Notes: generated from the sequence alone by a model not told the origin. DNA of 64,000 bases from Lachnospira multipara ATCC 19207 (GCF_000424105.1 NZ_AUJG01000009.1:1-64000), one strand, 5' to 3'; shown: positions 1 to 7,937, numbered from the stretch's first letter. Made by a program: numbers and translations.

Positions 1-74
1 GAAGGGGCTTTAACCCCTTCTGACACTAGTAAGCTTTATACCCCCGCTTAAAGCTTACGCTTTTGAAGCGGGGG
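1..74. terminator. Two consecutive GC-rich hairpins
   Basis: GAAGGGGCTTTAACCCCTTC at 1-20 is a self-complementary hairpin. CCCCCGCTT at 41-49 pairs with AAGCGGGGG at 66-74. Both are GC islands in AT-rich DNA and probably lie downstream of a gene outside the window. Neither has a clear T tract, so a terminator role is an inference. The loop of the second contains TAAAGCTTACGCTTT, which recurs at 31330-31344. Confidence 0.4.
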
Positions 75-104
75 ATTGCTTACACTGCGTTCAATAAAAT
101 AATG

Positions 105-155
105 AAAAAAAGAGACCTAATATCGGGATTTTATCTTGATGTTAGGTCTCATTTT
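105..155. terminator. Bidirectional intrinsic terminator
   Basis: GAGACCTAA at 112-120 pairs with TTAGGTCTC at 142-150. An A run precedes the stem and ATTTT follows it, so it can work in both directions. It separates the left-hand neighbour from the glycosyltransferase starting at 226. Confidence 0.65.
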
Positions 156-225
156 GCATTATACTTTTAAGGATTAATTATAGTAGACATTTAAGAAAGG
201 ACTAGATTTAGACTAGATTATAGAT

Positions 226-1164
226 ATGGCAAATAAGGTTATTAATAAGATTAAAGATAGAATGCTTTTGGGTTCGATTTATGACAACATAATGTTAAAG
301 ACAAAATATAAGGGGGAGCATCTTTCCTTTAATTACAATGTTATGATGGGGCAAAAGCACAGAATGCTTTATTATAAAAGACTTAAGAAGGAATATTTGG
401 CAAAGGTTAGCGCTAATAGACCTTGGGAAAATTTGGAAAAAAGAGACAACAATGATCAGGTTTGGATTTGTTGGTTTCAGGGCTTAGAGGCAGCGCCAGA
501 GCTAGTTAAGATTTGTGTTGATTCGGTAAAGAAACATTTGCCAGGTAAAAAAATTACAATTATTACTGAGGAGAATTATGGCGATTACGTTGAGATGCCA
601 AGACACATTTTAGAAAAGAAGAAAGAAGGAATTATAAGCTACACTTACTTTTCTGACCTTGTAAGACTTGAGCTTTTGACAAAATACGGCGGATACTGGA
701 TTGATTCTACTGTTTTATTGACGGGTTCAAAGTTTGTGGAATTTACAGATAAGATGGATTTCTTTGCTTACTCTTTTTATTATTTTGGCTTTAATCCGGA
801 GATTATGACAATTAATAACTGGTTTATGAAAAGTAAGACAAATAACAATATTTTAAATCTCACAAAGGAGCTTTTATACGCTTATTGGAAGGATTATGAT
901 AGGGATTTAAACTACTTTATTAACATGCTTTTTATGACTATGGCGGTGGATTTCTATAAAGAAGAATTTGAAAAAATGCCAATTGTTAGTCAGGTAAATG
1001 CCCATGTTCTTGCAAGTTACATGGGCGAGGAATTTGACGAGCTTAAATGGGAGCTTTTAAAGAGCATGACGGATGTTCATAAGCTTAGTAATAAGTTTTC
1101 TGAGAAGGAAACTAGCGGGGAGAATACATTTTATAAGAGATTGATGGCTAGAGAGTTGGATTAA
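226..1164 (+). CDS. Capsular polysaccharide-type glycosyltransferase
   Basis: Probable glycosyltransferase of the capsular polysaccharide synthesis family (Caps_synth / DXD sugar-transferase superfamily). The central block YFSDLVRLELLTKYGG followed by YWIDST (about residues 140-164) matches the nucleotide-sugar binding core, with D-S-T in place of D-x-D, as is common in this family. It has no signal peptide or membrane helix, so it should act at the cytoplasmic face. Twelve bases separate it from the downstream histidine kinase, so the two may be co-transcribed. No good ribosome site stands at normal spacing before ATG 226 (AAAGGA lies about 30 nt upstream), so translation may be weak or the start misplaced. 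The acceptor sugar is unknown. Confidence 0.75.
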   Translation: MANKVINKIKDRMLLGSIYDNIMLKTKYKGEHLSFNYNVMMGQKHRMLYYKRLKKEYLAKVSANRPWENLEKRDNNDQVWICWFQGLEAAPELVKICVDSVKKHLPGKKITIITEENYGDYVEMPRHILEKKKEGIISYTYFSDLVRLELLTKYGGYWIDSTVLLTGSKFVEFTDKMDFFAYSFYYFGFNPEIMTINNWFMKSKTNNNILNLTKELLYAYWKDYDRDLNYFINMLFMTMAVDFYKEEFEKMPIVSQVNAHVLASYMGEEFDELKWELLKSMTDVHKLSNKFSEKETSGENTFYKRLMARELD

Positions 1165-1176
1165 TAGGGAGGAATT

Positions 1177-1974
1177 ATGCAGAAGAACGTTTTTACACAA
1201 CCAGAGATTTCCCAGGTTAAGGATTTGACTTTGAAGTTGGCGAAGGCAAACAAGCAGCTATCTAATGAGCATAAGATTAGAAATCAGATGCTTGCAAACA
1301 TTTCCCACGATTTAAGGGCACCAATGACTGCAATCAGAAATGCAGTTGATTACCTTAATACCTTTGAGGGTGAGGAAATGCCAAGTTCTGAGGAATTTCA
1401 CTCTATTGTTGCCATGCTTGATAGACGTAGCACAGTTTTGGAAAATTTAATTCAGGACTTGTTCTACCTCACTTCTCTAGATAATCCTTCTCACAGATAT
1501 AGTTTTGAGAGGGTCAACATGAAGAATTTTCTCAAGGAATATTACATTTATCTCTTGGAGGACAGTCGTTTTAAGACTAGAAAGCTAGAGTATTTAATTG
1601 GCTATGACCTTGAAGCCTTCTGTAGCATTGATATAGACACTTTTACCCGTACATTGGACAATTTATTCATAAATGCATTTAAGTACTCAAATGAGGGCGA
1701 CAGCATTAAATTAGATGCTTATATAAAAAGGAGAAAACTTGTTATTTGCATCGAAGATACAGGGATTGGCATTGCTAAGGAAGATGTAGCAAAGATTTTT
1801 GATAGATCTTACACAGTTTCAAATGCAAGAACTCCAGAGTCGGTTACAACAGGTAGCGGACTTGGCCTTGCCATTGTGAAATCCATTATTGAGCATCACA
1901 AGGGAAAGGTTTACTGCGAAAGTGAATTAGGGGTTGGAAGTAAGTTTTTTATAGAACTTCCCCTAATTAAGTAG
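1177..1974 (+). CDS. Orphan soluble sensor histidine kinase
   Basis: A two-component kinase core. Residues 1-40 form a helical linker, the HisKA box NISHDLRAP has phospho-acceptor His44, and the ATPase domain shows the N box (NLFINAFKYSNEG), the G1 box (DTGIGI) and the G2 box (GSGLGLAIVKSI). There is no transmembrane segment, PAS or other sensor domain, and no response regulator is adjacent, so input and output are unknown. GGAGG precedes ATG 1177 at good spacing. At 265 aa it is close to a bare catalytic core. It may sense a cytosolic signal or have lost an N-terminal sensor. It follows the glycosyltransferase and ends before a strong terminator. Confidence 0.85.
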   Translation: MQKNVFTQPEISQVKDLTLKLAKANKQLSNEHKIRNQMLANISHDLRAPMTAIRNAVDYLNTFEGEEMPSSEEFHSIVAMLDRRSTVLENLIQDLFYLTSLDNPSHRYSFERVNMKNFLKEYYIYLLEDSRFKTRKLEYLIGYDLEAFCSIDIDTFTRTLDNLFINAFKYSNEGDSIKLDAYIKRRKLVICIEDTGIGIAKEDVAKIFDRSYTVSNARTPESVTTGSGLGLAIVKSIIEHHKGKVYCESELGVGSKFFIELPLIK

Positions 1975-2042
1975 ATCTGTGAAATAAAACATATAAGCTT
2001 TAGACTTGTAAAAATGGGACATGTATAAATTAAAATACGGAT

Positions 2043-2081
2043 AAAATAAGACCTCTGCAAAATTGCAGGGGTCTTATTTTT
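2043..2081. terminator. Bidirectional terminator between convergent genes
   Basis: AAAATAAGACC and GGTCTTATTTT flank an inner CTGCAA/TTGCAG stem. A-rich and T-rich flanks let it serve both the kinase gene (plus) and the PqqD-like gene (minus). Confidence 0.8.
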
Positions 2082-2090
2082 ATCCTTATC

Positions 2091-2363
2091 TTATTTAGCT
2101 TCAATAAAGCCTAATTTTTTAAGATTTTCTAAGAAACTAATTGTTGCACCTAAGCACTCGTCTTCTGAGACGTCGTACTGTGCTCTTAGATTTAATACTA
2201 TATCTTCAACCTTTGTATCTTCTTGGATTATATCCCAAATTTCATTAGCTGCGCCTTTTAAAAGAAAGTATTTTCCAGTTTCAAAATCAATCATTGCCTT
2301 GTCGCCATCAAGTTCGGCAACCTCAAGCTTTTTTGTCAAATGGATTCTAGTGCTTTTATCCAT
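2091..2363 (-). CDS. PqqD-like RiPP recognition protein (lasso B1)
   Basis: A 90-aa PqqD-family protein. The pattern of two to three beta strands (residues 10-35, AELDGDKAMIDFETGKYFLL) followed by helices (NEIWDIIQ...VEDIVLNL...FLENLKKLGFI) is the winged-helix RiPP recognition element. In lasso-peptide systems this B1 protein binds the precursor leader and presents it to the B2 peptidase. It sits divergently next to the B2 gene at 2604 and about 3 kb from the precursor genes, which supports the role. A clear AGGAGG stands before the start. It could instead serve another RiPP, but no other candidate is nearby. Confidence 0.85.
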   Translation of the reverse strand: MDKSTRIHLTKKLEVAELDGDKAMIDFETGKYFLLKGAANEIWDIIQEDTKVEDIVLNLRAQYDVSEDECLGATISFLENLKKLGFIEAK

Positions 2364-2603
2364 AAGTTCCTCCTCAAATAAATATGTGAGATCAAAAAAA
2401 CATAAAATTTTTTCTTATTATATAATACTTTATTTTAAAAAAATGTCAATTTAAAATTGATAAAAAAATTTCATTATAAGTAAATAAAACTAATATTGAT
2501 ATTCCCTGACTATCTTTGAAAATTTGTGAAATTTTTAGATGTATTTTCCAGACATATATGGTAAAATTTTTACACATTATTATATTTTAATGAGGTTTTG
2601 ATA

Positions 2604-3056
2604 ATGAGAAAGATTAAACGATTATTTGAGCTATGCTTTAACTTTATTTTTAAGAATCATGAGAAGTTAATGACTATTCAGGCAGTTATAGTTTCTGCTT
2701 ATTATTTTAAATGTATTTATAAGATTCCGGCTAAAAAGCTAGAGGAAAGATTTGGGACGAGAGGCGTGGAATCCCCTGAAAAAGAGGATCTTGAAAATCT
2801 TAAGCTTGCAATGCATGTTGGAGATAGAGTTGCTAGAGTTACAACTAAAGCTCCTTGGGAGACTAAGTGCTTGTGCAGAGCTTGGACAGCCCAGTATCTT
2901 TTAAAGAAGAGACATGTTCACTCTACGATGTATCTTGGCATTGGCAAGGATGAAACAGGCAAGATGGTGGCTCACGCATGGTTACGATGCGGTCAGGTCT
3001 TTGTTACTGGTGGAGATGGTAGCGACTATACTACTGTTGCCAAGTTCTATGTTTAG
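2604..3056 (+). CDS. Lasso peptide leader peptidase (B2, transglutaminase-like)
   Basis: A 150-aa protein of the B2 family (Transglut_core3), a cysteine protease that removes the lasso precursor leader. The catalytic Cys lies in CLCRAWTAQYLLKKR (about residue 93) and the His in AHAWLRCG (about residue 128). ATG 2604 is preferred over TTG 2598 because TGAGG at 2591-2595 gives it an 8-nt spacing. It stands alone on the plus strand between B1 and the exporter, both on the minus strand, so it needs its own promoter in the AT-rich gap upstream. A terminator follows at 3114. Confidence 0.85.
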   Translation: MRKIKRLFELCFNFIFKNHEKLMTIQAVIVSAYYFKCIYKIPAKKLEERFGTRGVESPEKEDLENLKLAMHVGDRVARVTTKAPWETKCLCRAWTAQYLLKKRHVHSTMYLGIGKDETGKMVAHAWLRCGQVFVTGGDGSDYTTVAKFYV

Positions 3057-3072
3057 AAATGAAGTGACTAAA

Positions 3073-3096
3073 CGGATTCCGAATGTCCGCTTTACA
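3073..3096. repeat. Dispersed hairpin repeat, copy 1
   Basis: CGG followed by A and TTCCGAATGTCCGCTTTACA. The same 24-mer with one mismatch (CGGT...) is at 28151-28174. CGG...CCG forms a short stem around a conserved CGAATG loop. The copy begins 17 nt after the B2 stop codon. Confidence 0.6.
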
Positions 3097-3112
3097 AAAT
3101 AAGACATAAAAA

Positions 3113-3148
3113 GACAGCCAAGGCAATGTAATGCTTTGGCTGTTTTCT
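3113..3148. terminator. Terminator between B2 and ABC exporter
   Basis: ACAGCCAA and TTGGCTGT arms (3114-3143) with a T-rich tail on the plus strand and A-rich flank on the other side. It separates the convergent B2 and exporter genes. Confidence 0.7.
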
Positions 3149-3154
3149 TATATA

Positions 3155-4828
3155 TTAAATAGTATGTTTATTCTCAATCTTAATTTCTCTATCACAGTAT
3201 TTTAGTACACTTGATCTATGGGTGATGAGAAGGCAAGTTGGTCTTGGGCTAAGTTTTTTGATGCCTTCTAAGACTTTGATTTCAGTCTTTTCATCAAGGG
3301 ATGAAGTGGCTTCATCTAAAACTAGGAAAGGCGCCTTACGAACTAAGGCTCTTGCGATGGCTACTCGCTGTGCCTGTCCTTCTGAGATACCGTGACCTCT
3401 TTCTCCAATAACTGTATCAATGCCCTTTGGAAGCTCGCTTATAAAGCTATCTGCAGCGGCCATTTTAACGGCCTCAAGGATTTCTTCTTCTGTGGCATTA
3501 TAATTGCCCATTTGGATATTTTCACGGATTGTGCCGCTAAAAAGTGTGTTACCCTGTGGGACGTAGGAAATGAACTCTCTTGTAGAAGCGTTGGCGGGCT
3601 CTGATTCATTTTCCTTATTATAAAAAGAAATTAGGCCGCTTGCTTGGTTCATAAAACTCATAATAAGTCTTACAAGAGTTGTTTTACCAATACCTGATTC
3701 ACCAACGATGGCAACGAATTCGCCAGGCTTGATGTCTAAATTTACATCTTCAAGGACAAAGTCTTTTTCTGTGTAACCAAAGTTTACATTGTCAAGCTTT
3801 ACACCAACATTTGTTGAGTCAATTTTGTTTGGTAAACGGTCTTCTGTCTTAATGTCCTCAAGCTCAATGATTCGGCCAGCAGAAGTAAAGATAGAAACAA
3901 TCTTAGGTAGCTGCTGTGCAAGGTTAATGATTGGAGCTTGAACTCTATTAACAAGAGTAAGGAAAATCGACATTGTACCGTATGTAATTGAGTTATTTGA
4001 TAACTGAATGGCACCAAAGGCAAATGCTGCGATATAGCCAAACTGGAAGGCAAAATTAAGTGCTGATGAGCTGGCAATACCAACCTCGGCACGCTTTAAT
4101 ACCCACTTAAATCTGTTATCACGTAAATTTGTAAGTCTGTCTACTGCTTCATCTTCGATTGTGAAGGCCTTTACAATAAGTAAGTTAGCAAGGCTTTCTT
4201 GAACAAAGGAACGATAAGCAGATTCTGATTCTTGCACCTTCTTCTGGTATTTGTGCATTTTCCTAGCAAAAGCATAGCTAATTAAAGCTGATATAGGCGC
4301 TAGAATAATGGCAAATATAGCAAGAAGTGGCTCATAATAAAAGAGAGTAAAGAAGGTTGCACAAAGTTCAAAGAAAAGCTCGATGATTGTTGGTATTGTA
4401 TTGACGATACCGTCTGCAACATTTCCTGCATCACTTGTAAAACGGGTCATTAAATCCCCTGTGTGATATTCTTTTATATCCATCCAATGAGCATGAATAA
4501 TCTTCTCATAGACTTGCTTTCTTATGCCAAATGAAAAGCGCTCGTTAAGCATTATTGAAACGAGACTATTAGCCACCGTAAAGGCGATGTTTACAAAGAT
4601 CATAATAAAGTAAATGCCAATAGCCCAGGCAATAATGTTACCACCTGTTGCCGAATCTATAATGGTCTTTGATAAAAGAGCCATAAGTATAGAAAAGACT
4701 GTGGCCATAATATTAAAAAACATAACCAAGATGATTCTTGGAATGTAAGGTTTCGAGTATGAAAATAACCAGCTGATGTATTCTTTCTTAGATTTTATCT
4801 TTGCTAGTTTTGAAAAAAAATTATTCAC
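3155..4828 (-). CDS. ABC exporter of the lasso locus (D)
   Basis: A half-transporter with six membrane helices (about residues 30-300) fused to an ATPase. Walker A GESGIGKTT is near residue 375, the signature reads SEGQ (ISEGQAQRVAIARAL) instead of SGGQ, and Walker B is FLVLDEATSSLD. There is no N-terminal C39 peptidase, as expected for lasso exporters whose leader is cut by B2. GTG 4828 is chosen because GGAGG lies 5 nt upstream; the longer TTG form starting at 4840 would place that ribosome site inside the gene. It is the last gene behind the precursor genes, past a hairpin terminator, so it is probably expressed at a lower level. Confidence 0.85.
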   Translation of the reverse strand: MNNFFSKLAKIKSKKEYISWLFSYSKPYIPRIILVMFFNIMATVFSILMALLSKTIIDSATGGNIIAWAIGIYFIMIFVNIAFTVANSLVSIMLNERFSFGIRKQVYEKIIHAHWMDIKEYHTGDLMTRFTSDAGNVADGIVNTIPTIIELFFELCATFFTLFYYEPLLAIFAIILAPISALISYAFARKMHKYQKKVQESESAYRSFVQESLANLLIVKAFTIEDEAVDRLTNLRDNRFKWVLKRAEVGIASSSALNFAFQFGYIAAFAFGAIQLSNNSITYGTMSIFLTLVNRVQAPIINLAQQLPKIVSIFTSAGRIIELEDIKTEDRLPNKIDSTNVGVKLDNVNFGYTEKDFVLEDVNLDIKPGEFVAIVGESGIGKTTLVRLIMSFMNQASGLISFYNKENESEPANASTREFISYVPQGNTLFSGTIRENIQMGNYNATEEEILEAVKMAAADSFISELPKGIDTVIGERGHGISEGQAQRVAIARALVRKAPFLVLDEATSSLDEKTEIKVLEGIKKLSPRPTCLLITHRSSVLKYCDREIKIENKHTI

Positions 4829-4852
4829 TAGTTCCTCCAAGTTAAATGATTT

Positions 4853-4889
4853 TTAGAAAAAAATAGAAGGGCTTAATTAAAGCCCTTCC
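4853..4889 (-). terminator. Terminator between precursor genes and exporter
   Basis: On the minus strand GAAGGGCTT/AAGCCCTTC (4866-4888) is followed by CTATTTTTTT. It lies after the fourth precursor-like gene and before the exporter, which would favour short precursor transcripts. Confidence 0.75.
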
Positions 4890-4937
4890 AATTATAGTTT
4901 CCACTAAGTAAAAAGTCTATAAAAATTTCATAGAAAA

Positions 4938-5144
4938 TTACCAAATCCAACCCTTACCGAAGAAACCATAAATATTGAAACCAGAACAGTTATCTCCACT
5001 AACTTCTTCTGCCCAACCTGAAATATCTACGTAATTTCCAGAGTTATTGCAGCTAGTTGTTGGTTGTTCATAGCTGTATCCACGGTCACATGCTGTATCC
5101 TTAATCTCAAATTCTTCGATTGCAGGTGTCTTCCAATTCTTCAT
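4938..5144 (-). CDS. Divergent fourth RiPP precursor, long core
   Basis: A 68-aa peptide whose first 18 residues (MKNWKTPAIEEFEIKDTA) share the leader of the three lasso precursors, including W4-x-x-P7-x-I9 and T17. The rest is unrelated and about 50 residues long, rich in Gly, Asn, Ser and aromatics, with Cys19, Cys32 and Cys53 and ending GKGWIW. If Thr17 is at position -2, the core starts at Cys19 and Glu26 is residue 8, allowing an 8-residue macrolactam ring. Lasso peptides starting with Cys are known (class I). The length is unusual for a lasso, so it may be a different product that borrows the same leader. A ribosome site (GGAG) precedes ATG 5144. Confidence 0.65.
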   Translation of the reverse strand: MKNWKTPAIEEFEIKDTACDRGYSYEQPTTSCNNSGNYVDISGWAEEVSGDNCSGFNIYGFFGKGWIW

Positions 5145-5181
5145 AATTGAATCTCCTTTACTACGAAGTTAAATATTAAAC

Positions 5182-5316
5182 TTAAGATTCAAAGCTTGCC
5201 CAAAGGTTACCATTCTCATCGATTCTAAATGCATCGAAAGATGGCTTAATGCTTTTTCCCTGTGCTGTCTCTACAATTTCAAGTTCTTCTACTCTAGGTG
5301 TTATCCAAGTTTTCAT
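5182..5316 (-). CDS. Lasso precursor peptide 1
   Basis: A 44-aa gene with AGGAGG before ATG 5316. The leader has W4-x-x-P7-x-V9 and ...EIVETAQ, and the core is probably GKSIKPSFD (Gly20 to Asp28, ring positions 1 and 9) followed by AFRIDENGNLWASFES. The G1/D9 spacing fits an isopeptide-bonded lasso ring, and the W-x-x-P leader matches the Y-x-x-P-x-L motif read by B1 proteins. Thr17 falls at -3 rather than the usual -2, so Gln19 as residue 1 is an alternative, though the ring would then need 10 residues. Unlike its paralogues it ends in Ser44, the position phosphorylated by lasso kinases. It has its own promoter element at 5353-5401. Confidence 0.85.
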   Translation of the reverse strand: MKTWITPRVEELEIVETAQGKSIKPSFDAFRIDENGNLWASFES

Positions 5317-5352
5317 AATATAACTTCCTCCTTATTAAAAAACATCACAATT

Positions 5353-5401
5353 AATGTAGCATAAATACAGTAGTTGTAAAGCTTTCTAACGATTTTGTAA
5401 G
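5353..5401 (-). promoter_or_regulatory. Promoter/element of lasso precursor 1
   Basis: On the minus strand TTTACA (5380-5375) and TACATT (5358-5353) are separated by 16 bp. The -35 lies in a 28-bp block (5374-5401) that matches 24 of 28 positions with 5832-5859. Both blocks end exactly 58 bp before a precursor ATG. Confidence 0.6.
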
Positions 5402-5408
5402 TTATTAA

Positions 5409-5555
5409 TTAGTCTTCTGCACCTGATGGGAAGCTAACCCAAAGGTTACCATTTTCATCTGTTCTAATAGCATCGAAAGTAGCCTTAATAACCTTACCCT
5501 GTGCTGTTTCTGTAATTTCTAATACTTCTAATTCTGGTGTTGTCCAAGTTCTCAT
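5409..5555 (-). CDS. Lasso precursor peptide 2
   Basis: A 48-aa paralogue of the flanking precursors. The leader is MRTWTTPELEVLEITETAQ and the predicted core is GKVIKATFD (G20-D28, a 9-residue ring) then AIRTDENGNLWVSFPSGAED. The tail NGNLW is identical in the three copies. AGGA precedes ATG 5555. Its core differs from copy 3 at only a few residues (A-T for P-S in the ring, V for A after W), so the products would be close analogues. Unlike copies 1 and 3, no conserved 28-bp promoter block lies 58 bp upstream, so it is probably read through from copy 3. Confidence 0.85.
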   Translation of the reverse strand: MRTWTTPELEVLEITETAQGKVIKATFDAIRTDENGNLWVSFPSGAED

Positions 5556-5627
5556 TGTAAAATCCTCCGTTTTAAATCTTCTTCATTTTAATTTCATTAA
5601 ATCATTAATCTAATAATTAGCTAAATC

Positions 5628-5774
5628 TTATTCTTCAGCTCCTGATGGGAAGCTAGCCCAAAGGTTACCATTTTCATCTGTTCTGATAGCATCGAAAGAA
5701 GGCTTAATAACCTTACCCTGTGCTGTTTCTTCAATAGCTAATACTTCTAATTCTGGCTTTGTCCATGTCTTCAT
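5628..5774 (-). CDS. Lasso precursor peptide 3
   Basis: A 48-aa gene with AGGAGGG before ATG 5774 and its own promoter at 5811-5859. The leader MKTWTKPELEVLAIEETAQ closely resembles the paeninodin-type leader (Y-x-K-P-x-L-E-V-L then T). The core is probably GKVIKPSFD (G1-D9 ring) then AIRTDENGNLWASFPSGAEE. It is first of the four tandem precursor genes and follows the cyclase gene after a terminator. The C-terminus is Glu, not Ser, so phosphorylation at the end, if it happens, would need trimming or another residue. Confidence 0.87.
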   Translation of the reverse strand: MKTWTKPELEVLAIEETAQGKVIKPSFDAIRTDENGNLWASFPSGAEE

Positions 5775-5810
5775 AATGAAGTCCCTCCTTTTATTTCTTA
5801 ATTCTTTTTT

Positions 5811-5859
5811 ATTATATTATGAGATTGGAATTTGTAAAGCAATCTAACAACTTTGTAAG
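5811..5859 (-). promoter_or_regulatory. Promoter/element of lasso precursor 3
   Basis: Minus-strand TTTACA (5838-5833) and TATAAT (5816-5811) are spaced by 16 bp. They overlap the conserved 28-bp block 5832-5859 (TTGTAAAGC, TCTAAC and TTTGTAAG are shared with 5374-5401). The position relative to the start codon equals that of precursor 1. Confidence 0.7.
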
Positions 5860-5875
5860 AATTAAATCTTTGTGA

Positions 5876-5924
5876 AATAAAAAACGAGTTTCGCACAAAT
5901 GCCCTATTTGTGCGGTTGGAAACT
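5876..5924 (-). terminator. Terminator after the cyclase gene
   Basis: Stem CGCACAAAT/ATTTGTGCG (5892-5914), extended by AGTTT/AAACT, is followed on the minus strand by CGTTTTTTATTT. It isolates the precursor genes from the upstream polysaccharide/lasso operon. Confidence 0.7.
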
Positions 5925-5927
5925 TTG

Positions 5928-7937
5928 TTAGTTTACAAGGTTTCCAAATTCGGATAGACTAACCAAGCATAGAGTTTCCTGTATTTGGTCACTGTTTATC
6001 TGCTCTTTCGCCTCTAGTTCTTTTTTAAAGTTTTCTATTTTTTTCTTATCAAAGTACTCTAAAAGGAAAGGGTTTCCTAAGCTAGATAAAACCTTGCTTT
6101 TTAGCTCATGCTTCCAAACCTGATTTACTCTGTAAGCATAATCAGAACTTTGTAAGCCACGTCGATTTACAATATCAAGAATTTCATCTGGCACGATGCC
6201 CCTCATATAGTCTCTAACCATGCGGCGCTCCACACCATTTTTAACAAAGCAAGAAGGATCTGCCCTAAAGCAAAAGTCGATTATTCGCTTATCCTTTGCT
6301 GGGTCCCTTATAACAAGGCCATAAATAAGGCTAAGACGAGTGTCAAAGAGGCCTAGATGCTGTAGGATTCTAGTATCGTAAACGTAGCGCTCAAACTGCT
6401 TTCTAGAGTCCATGTAGCTACCACCCTCTCTAGTGAAATTCTCCTTTATAAGCTGCTTTATCTTGTACTTTTCAATTAAGTCTGCCCTTAGAAAATGTTC
6501 ATCTATAGCAGAGATATCTAGGAAGAATTTATTCATAAATGTCTTTAAAAAGGTCTTAAGGAAGTATTTTTTAGAGACCTTACGGTAGTTGCAAAAAGCC
6601 TTGGCTTCTTTTAGTGCTGTGGCAAATTTACATTTTCTTAAATCCTGATAAACCCTTGATAAAATCTTGCCGTTAGAGATTGTGGAATTGCCGTACTGAC
6701 CCTTTAACATAACCTTACAGTCATTGGCGCTTGCAAACTCGTAAATCTCGCTAATCCAAGTGTAGTTAACTAGGGATTTGTGAGGAAGTTCAGTTAGCTT
6801 AATGGTATTTTCTAAATCTGAGAAGGCAGTTTTTCCCTTACAATCTACAAAGTTTGGCTCAAGATTATCGTAGTATTTTTTGATGATTTTTGGGCCAAAG
6901 GATTCGTCATCGATGGCGTATTTGTCACTATCTGCGCTGGCTAGGTAGTCCTTTAGAGGAACAGAGGTGTAGGAATAAAGCTTCTTATCCTCTTTTTTAA
7001 GTTCCTTTAAGGCAAGGCAGGCAACAGAGCTAGAATCAAGGCCGGAACTTAAGGTACAGCCTGTATTTTTCTCAGATCTAAGGACTGATTTCACGCAAGT
7101 ATTTAGAGTACTTACAAAGGCCTCTCTCCAGTCTTCATCACTTTTATACTTTAATTTGTTTTCCTTGGCTTCCTTTGCAGGATTGTAGTAGCTGTGGGAC
7201 TTGATTTTGCCATTTTTTATGAAAATGTAATGGCCAGCCTCTACGGTATATATGCCCTCATAGGCAGACAAATTAACCTTGTAGATCATGTCTGGATTTG
7301 CAAGGGCAGAAGCTAGGCTAATCCACTCTTCGTTTAGCTTATAGCTTTTTTTAGTAGTTTCCTTTGTGGCCGCCTTAATACTATTAAGTAGGGTTCCAAA
7401 GTAGATGTAATCCCCATCTAGGGCATAATGTATAGTTCTAGTTGAGGTGTGGTCTGTGTATAGATAGAATTCCTTGCTATCTAGATGGTAAACTGCAAAG
7501 CTAAATATACCTAAAACTTTTTTTGGAAAATCTGGACCAAAGCTTAGGTATGCGGCATAGATAAGTTCCTGGTCAGAAATCTTCTCACAAGCTTTTTTGA
7601 AAGAATCAGACATTGAATCAGCCACATCTTCTTTGAAAAATTCTGACATATCAGTTACAAGATTTTCCTTTACTAGAGGAATCAATTCTTCCCTATTATC
7701 AATCATACAATCTGTGGCAAAGACGATTTGCCTTTTTTCATCATAGTATGGGGAGATGCTGTAGTGATCTTCTTTTGTGAAGTATTGCTCGCCGGAAACA
7801 AATACGAATTCTGGATTTGTTCGGGCGTTAATTTTATCGATTTTATAGCCCTGCAGACTTTTAGTCATTGCACTTTTAATGGCCTCTAGGTCTTCTAGGC
7901 CACCTGTTGTTTTAATTACGCCGGATATTGCTGCCAT
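5928..7937 (-). CDS. Lasso peptide cyclase (asparagine synthetase homologue, C)
   Basis: 669 aa with a glutaminase-like N-terminal domain and an asparagine-synthetase domain. The ATP pyrophosphatase motif reads SSGLDSSS (about residues 297-304). The N-terminus is MAAISG, so the Cys2 nucleophile of true asparagine synthetases is absent, as in lasso cyclases that adenylate the ring Asp/Glu and close the macrolactam with no need for glutamine. The domain N-terminal FSFAVYHLDSKEFYLYTDH is typical. AAGGAAGG precedes ATG 7937. It lies between the HPr-kinase-like gene and the precursors, on the same strand. Confidence 0.87.
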   Translation of the reverse strand: MAAISGVIKTTGGLEDLEAIKSAMTKSLQGYKIDKINARTNPEFVFVSGEQYFTKEDHYSISPYYDEKRQIVFATDCMIDNREELIPLVKENLVTDMSEFFKEDVADSMSDSFKKACEKISDQELIYAAYLSFGPDFPKKVLGIFSFAVYHLDSKEFYLYTDHTSTRTIHYALDGDYIYFGTLLNSIKAATKETTKKSYKLNEEWISLASALANPDMIYKVNLSAYEGIYTVEAGHYIFIKNGKIKSHSYYNPAKEAKENKLKYKSDEDWREAFVSTLNTCVKSVLRSEKNTGCTLSSGLDSSSVACLALKELKKEDKKLYSYTSVPLKDYLASADSDKYAIDDESFGPKIIKKYYDNLEPNFVDCKGKTAFSDLENTIKLTELPHKSLVNYTWISEIYEFASANDCKVMLKGQYGNSTISNGKILSRVYQDLRKCKFATALKEAKAFCNYRKVSKKYFLKTFLKTFMNKFFLDISAIDEHFLRADLIEKYKIKQLIKENFTREGGSYMDSRKQFERYVYDTRILQHLGLFDTRLSLIYGLVIRDPAKDKRIIDFCFRADPSCFVKNGVERRMVRDYMRGIVPDEILDIVNRRGLQSSDYAYRVNQVWKHELKSKVLSSLGNPFLLEYFDKKKIENFKKELEAKEQINSDQIQETLCLVSLSEFGNLVN

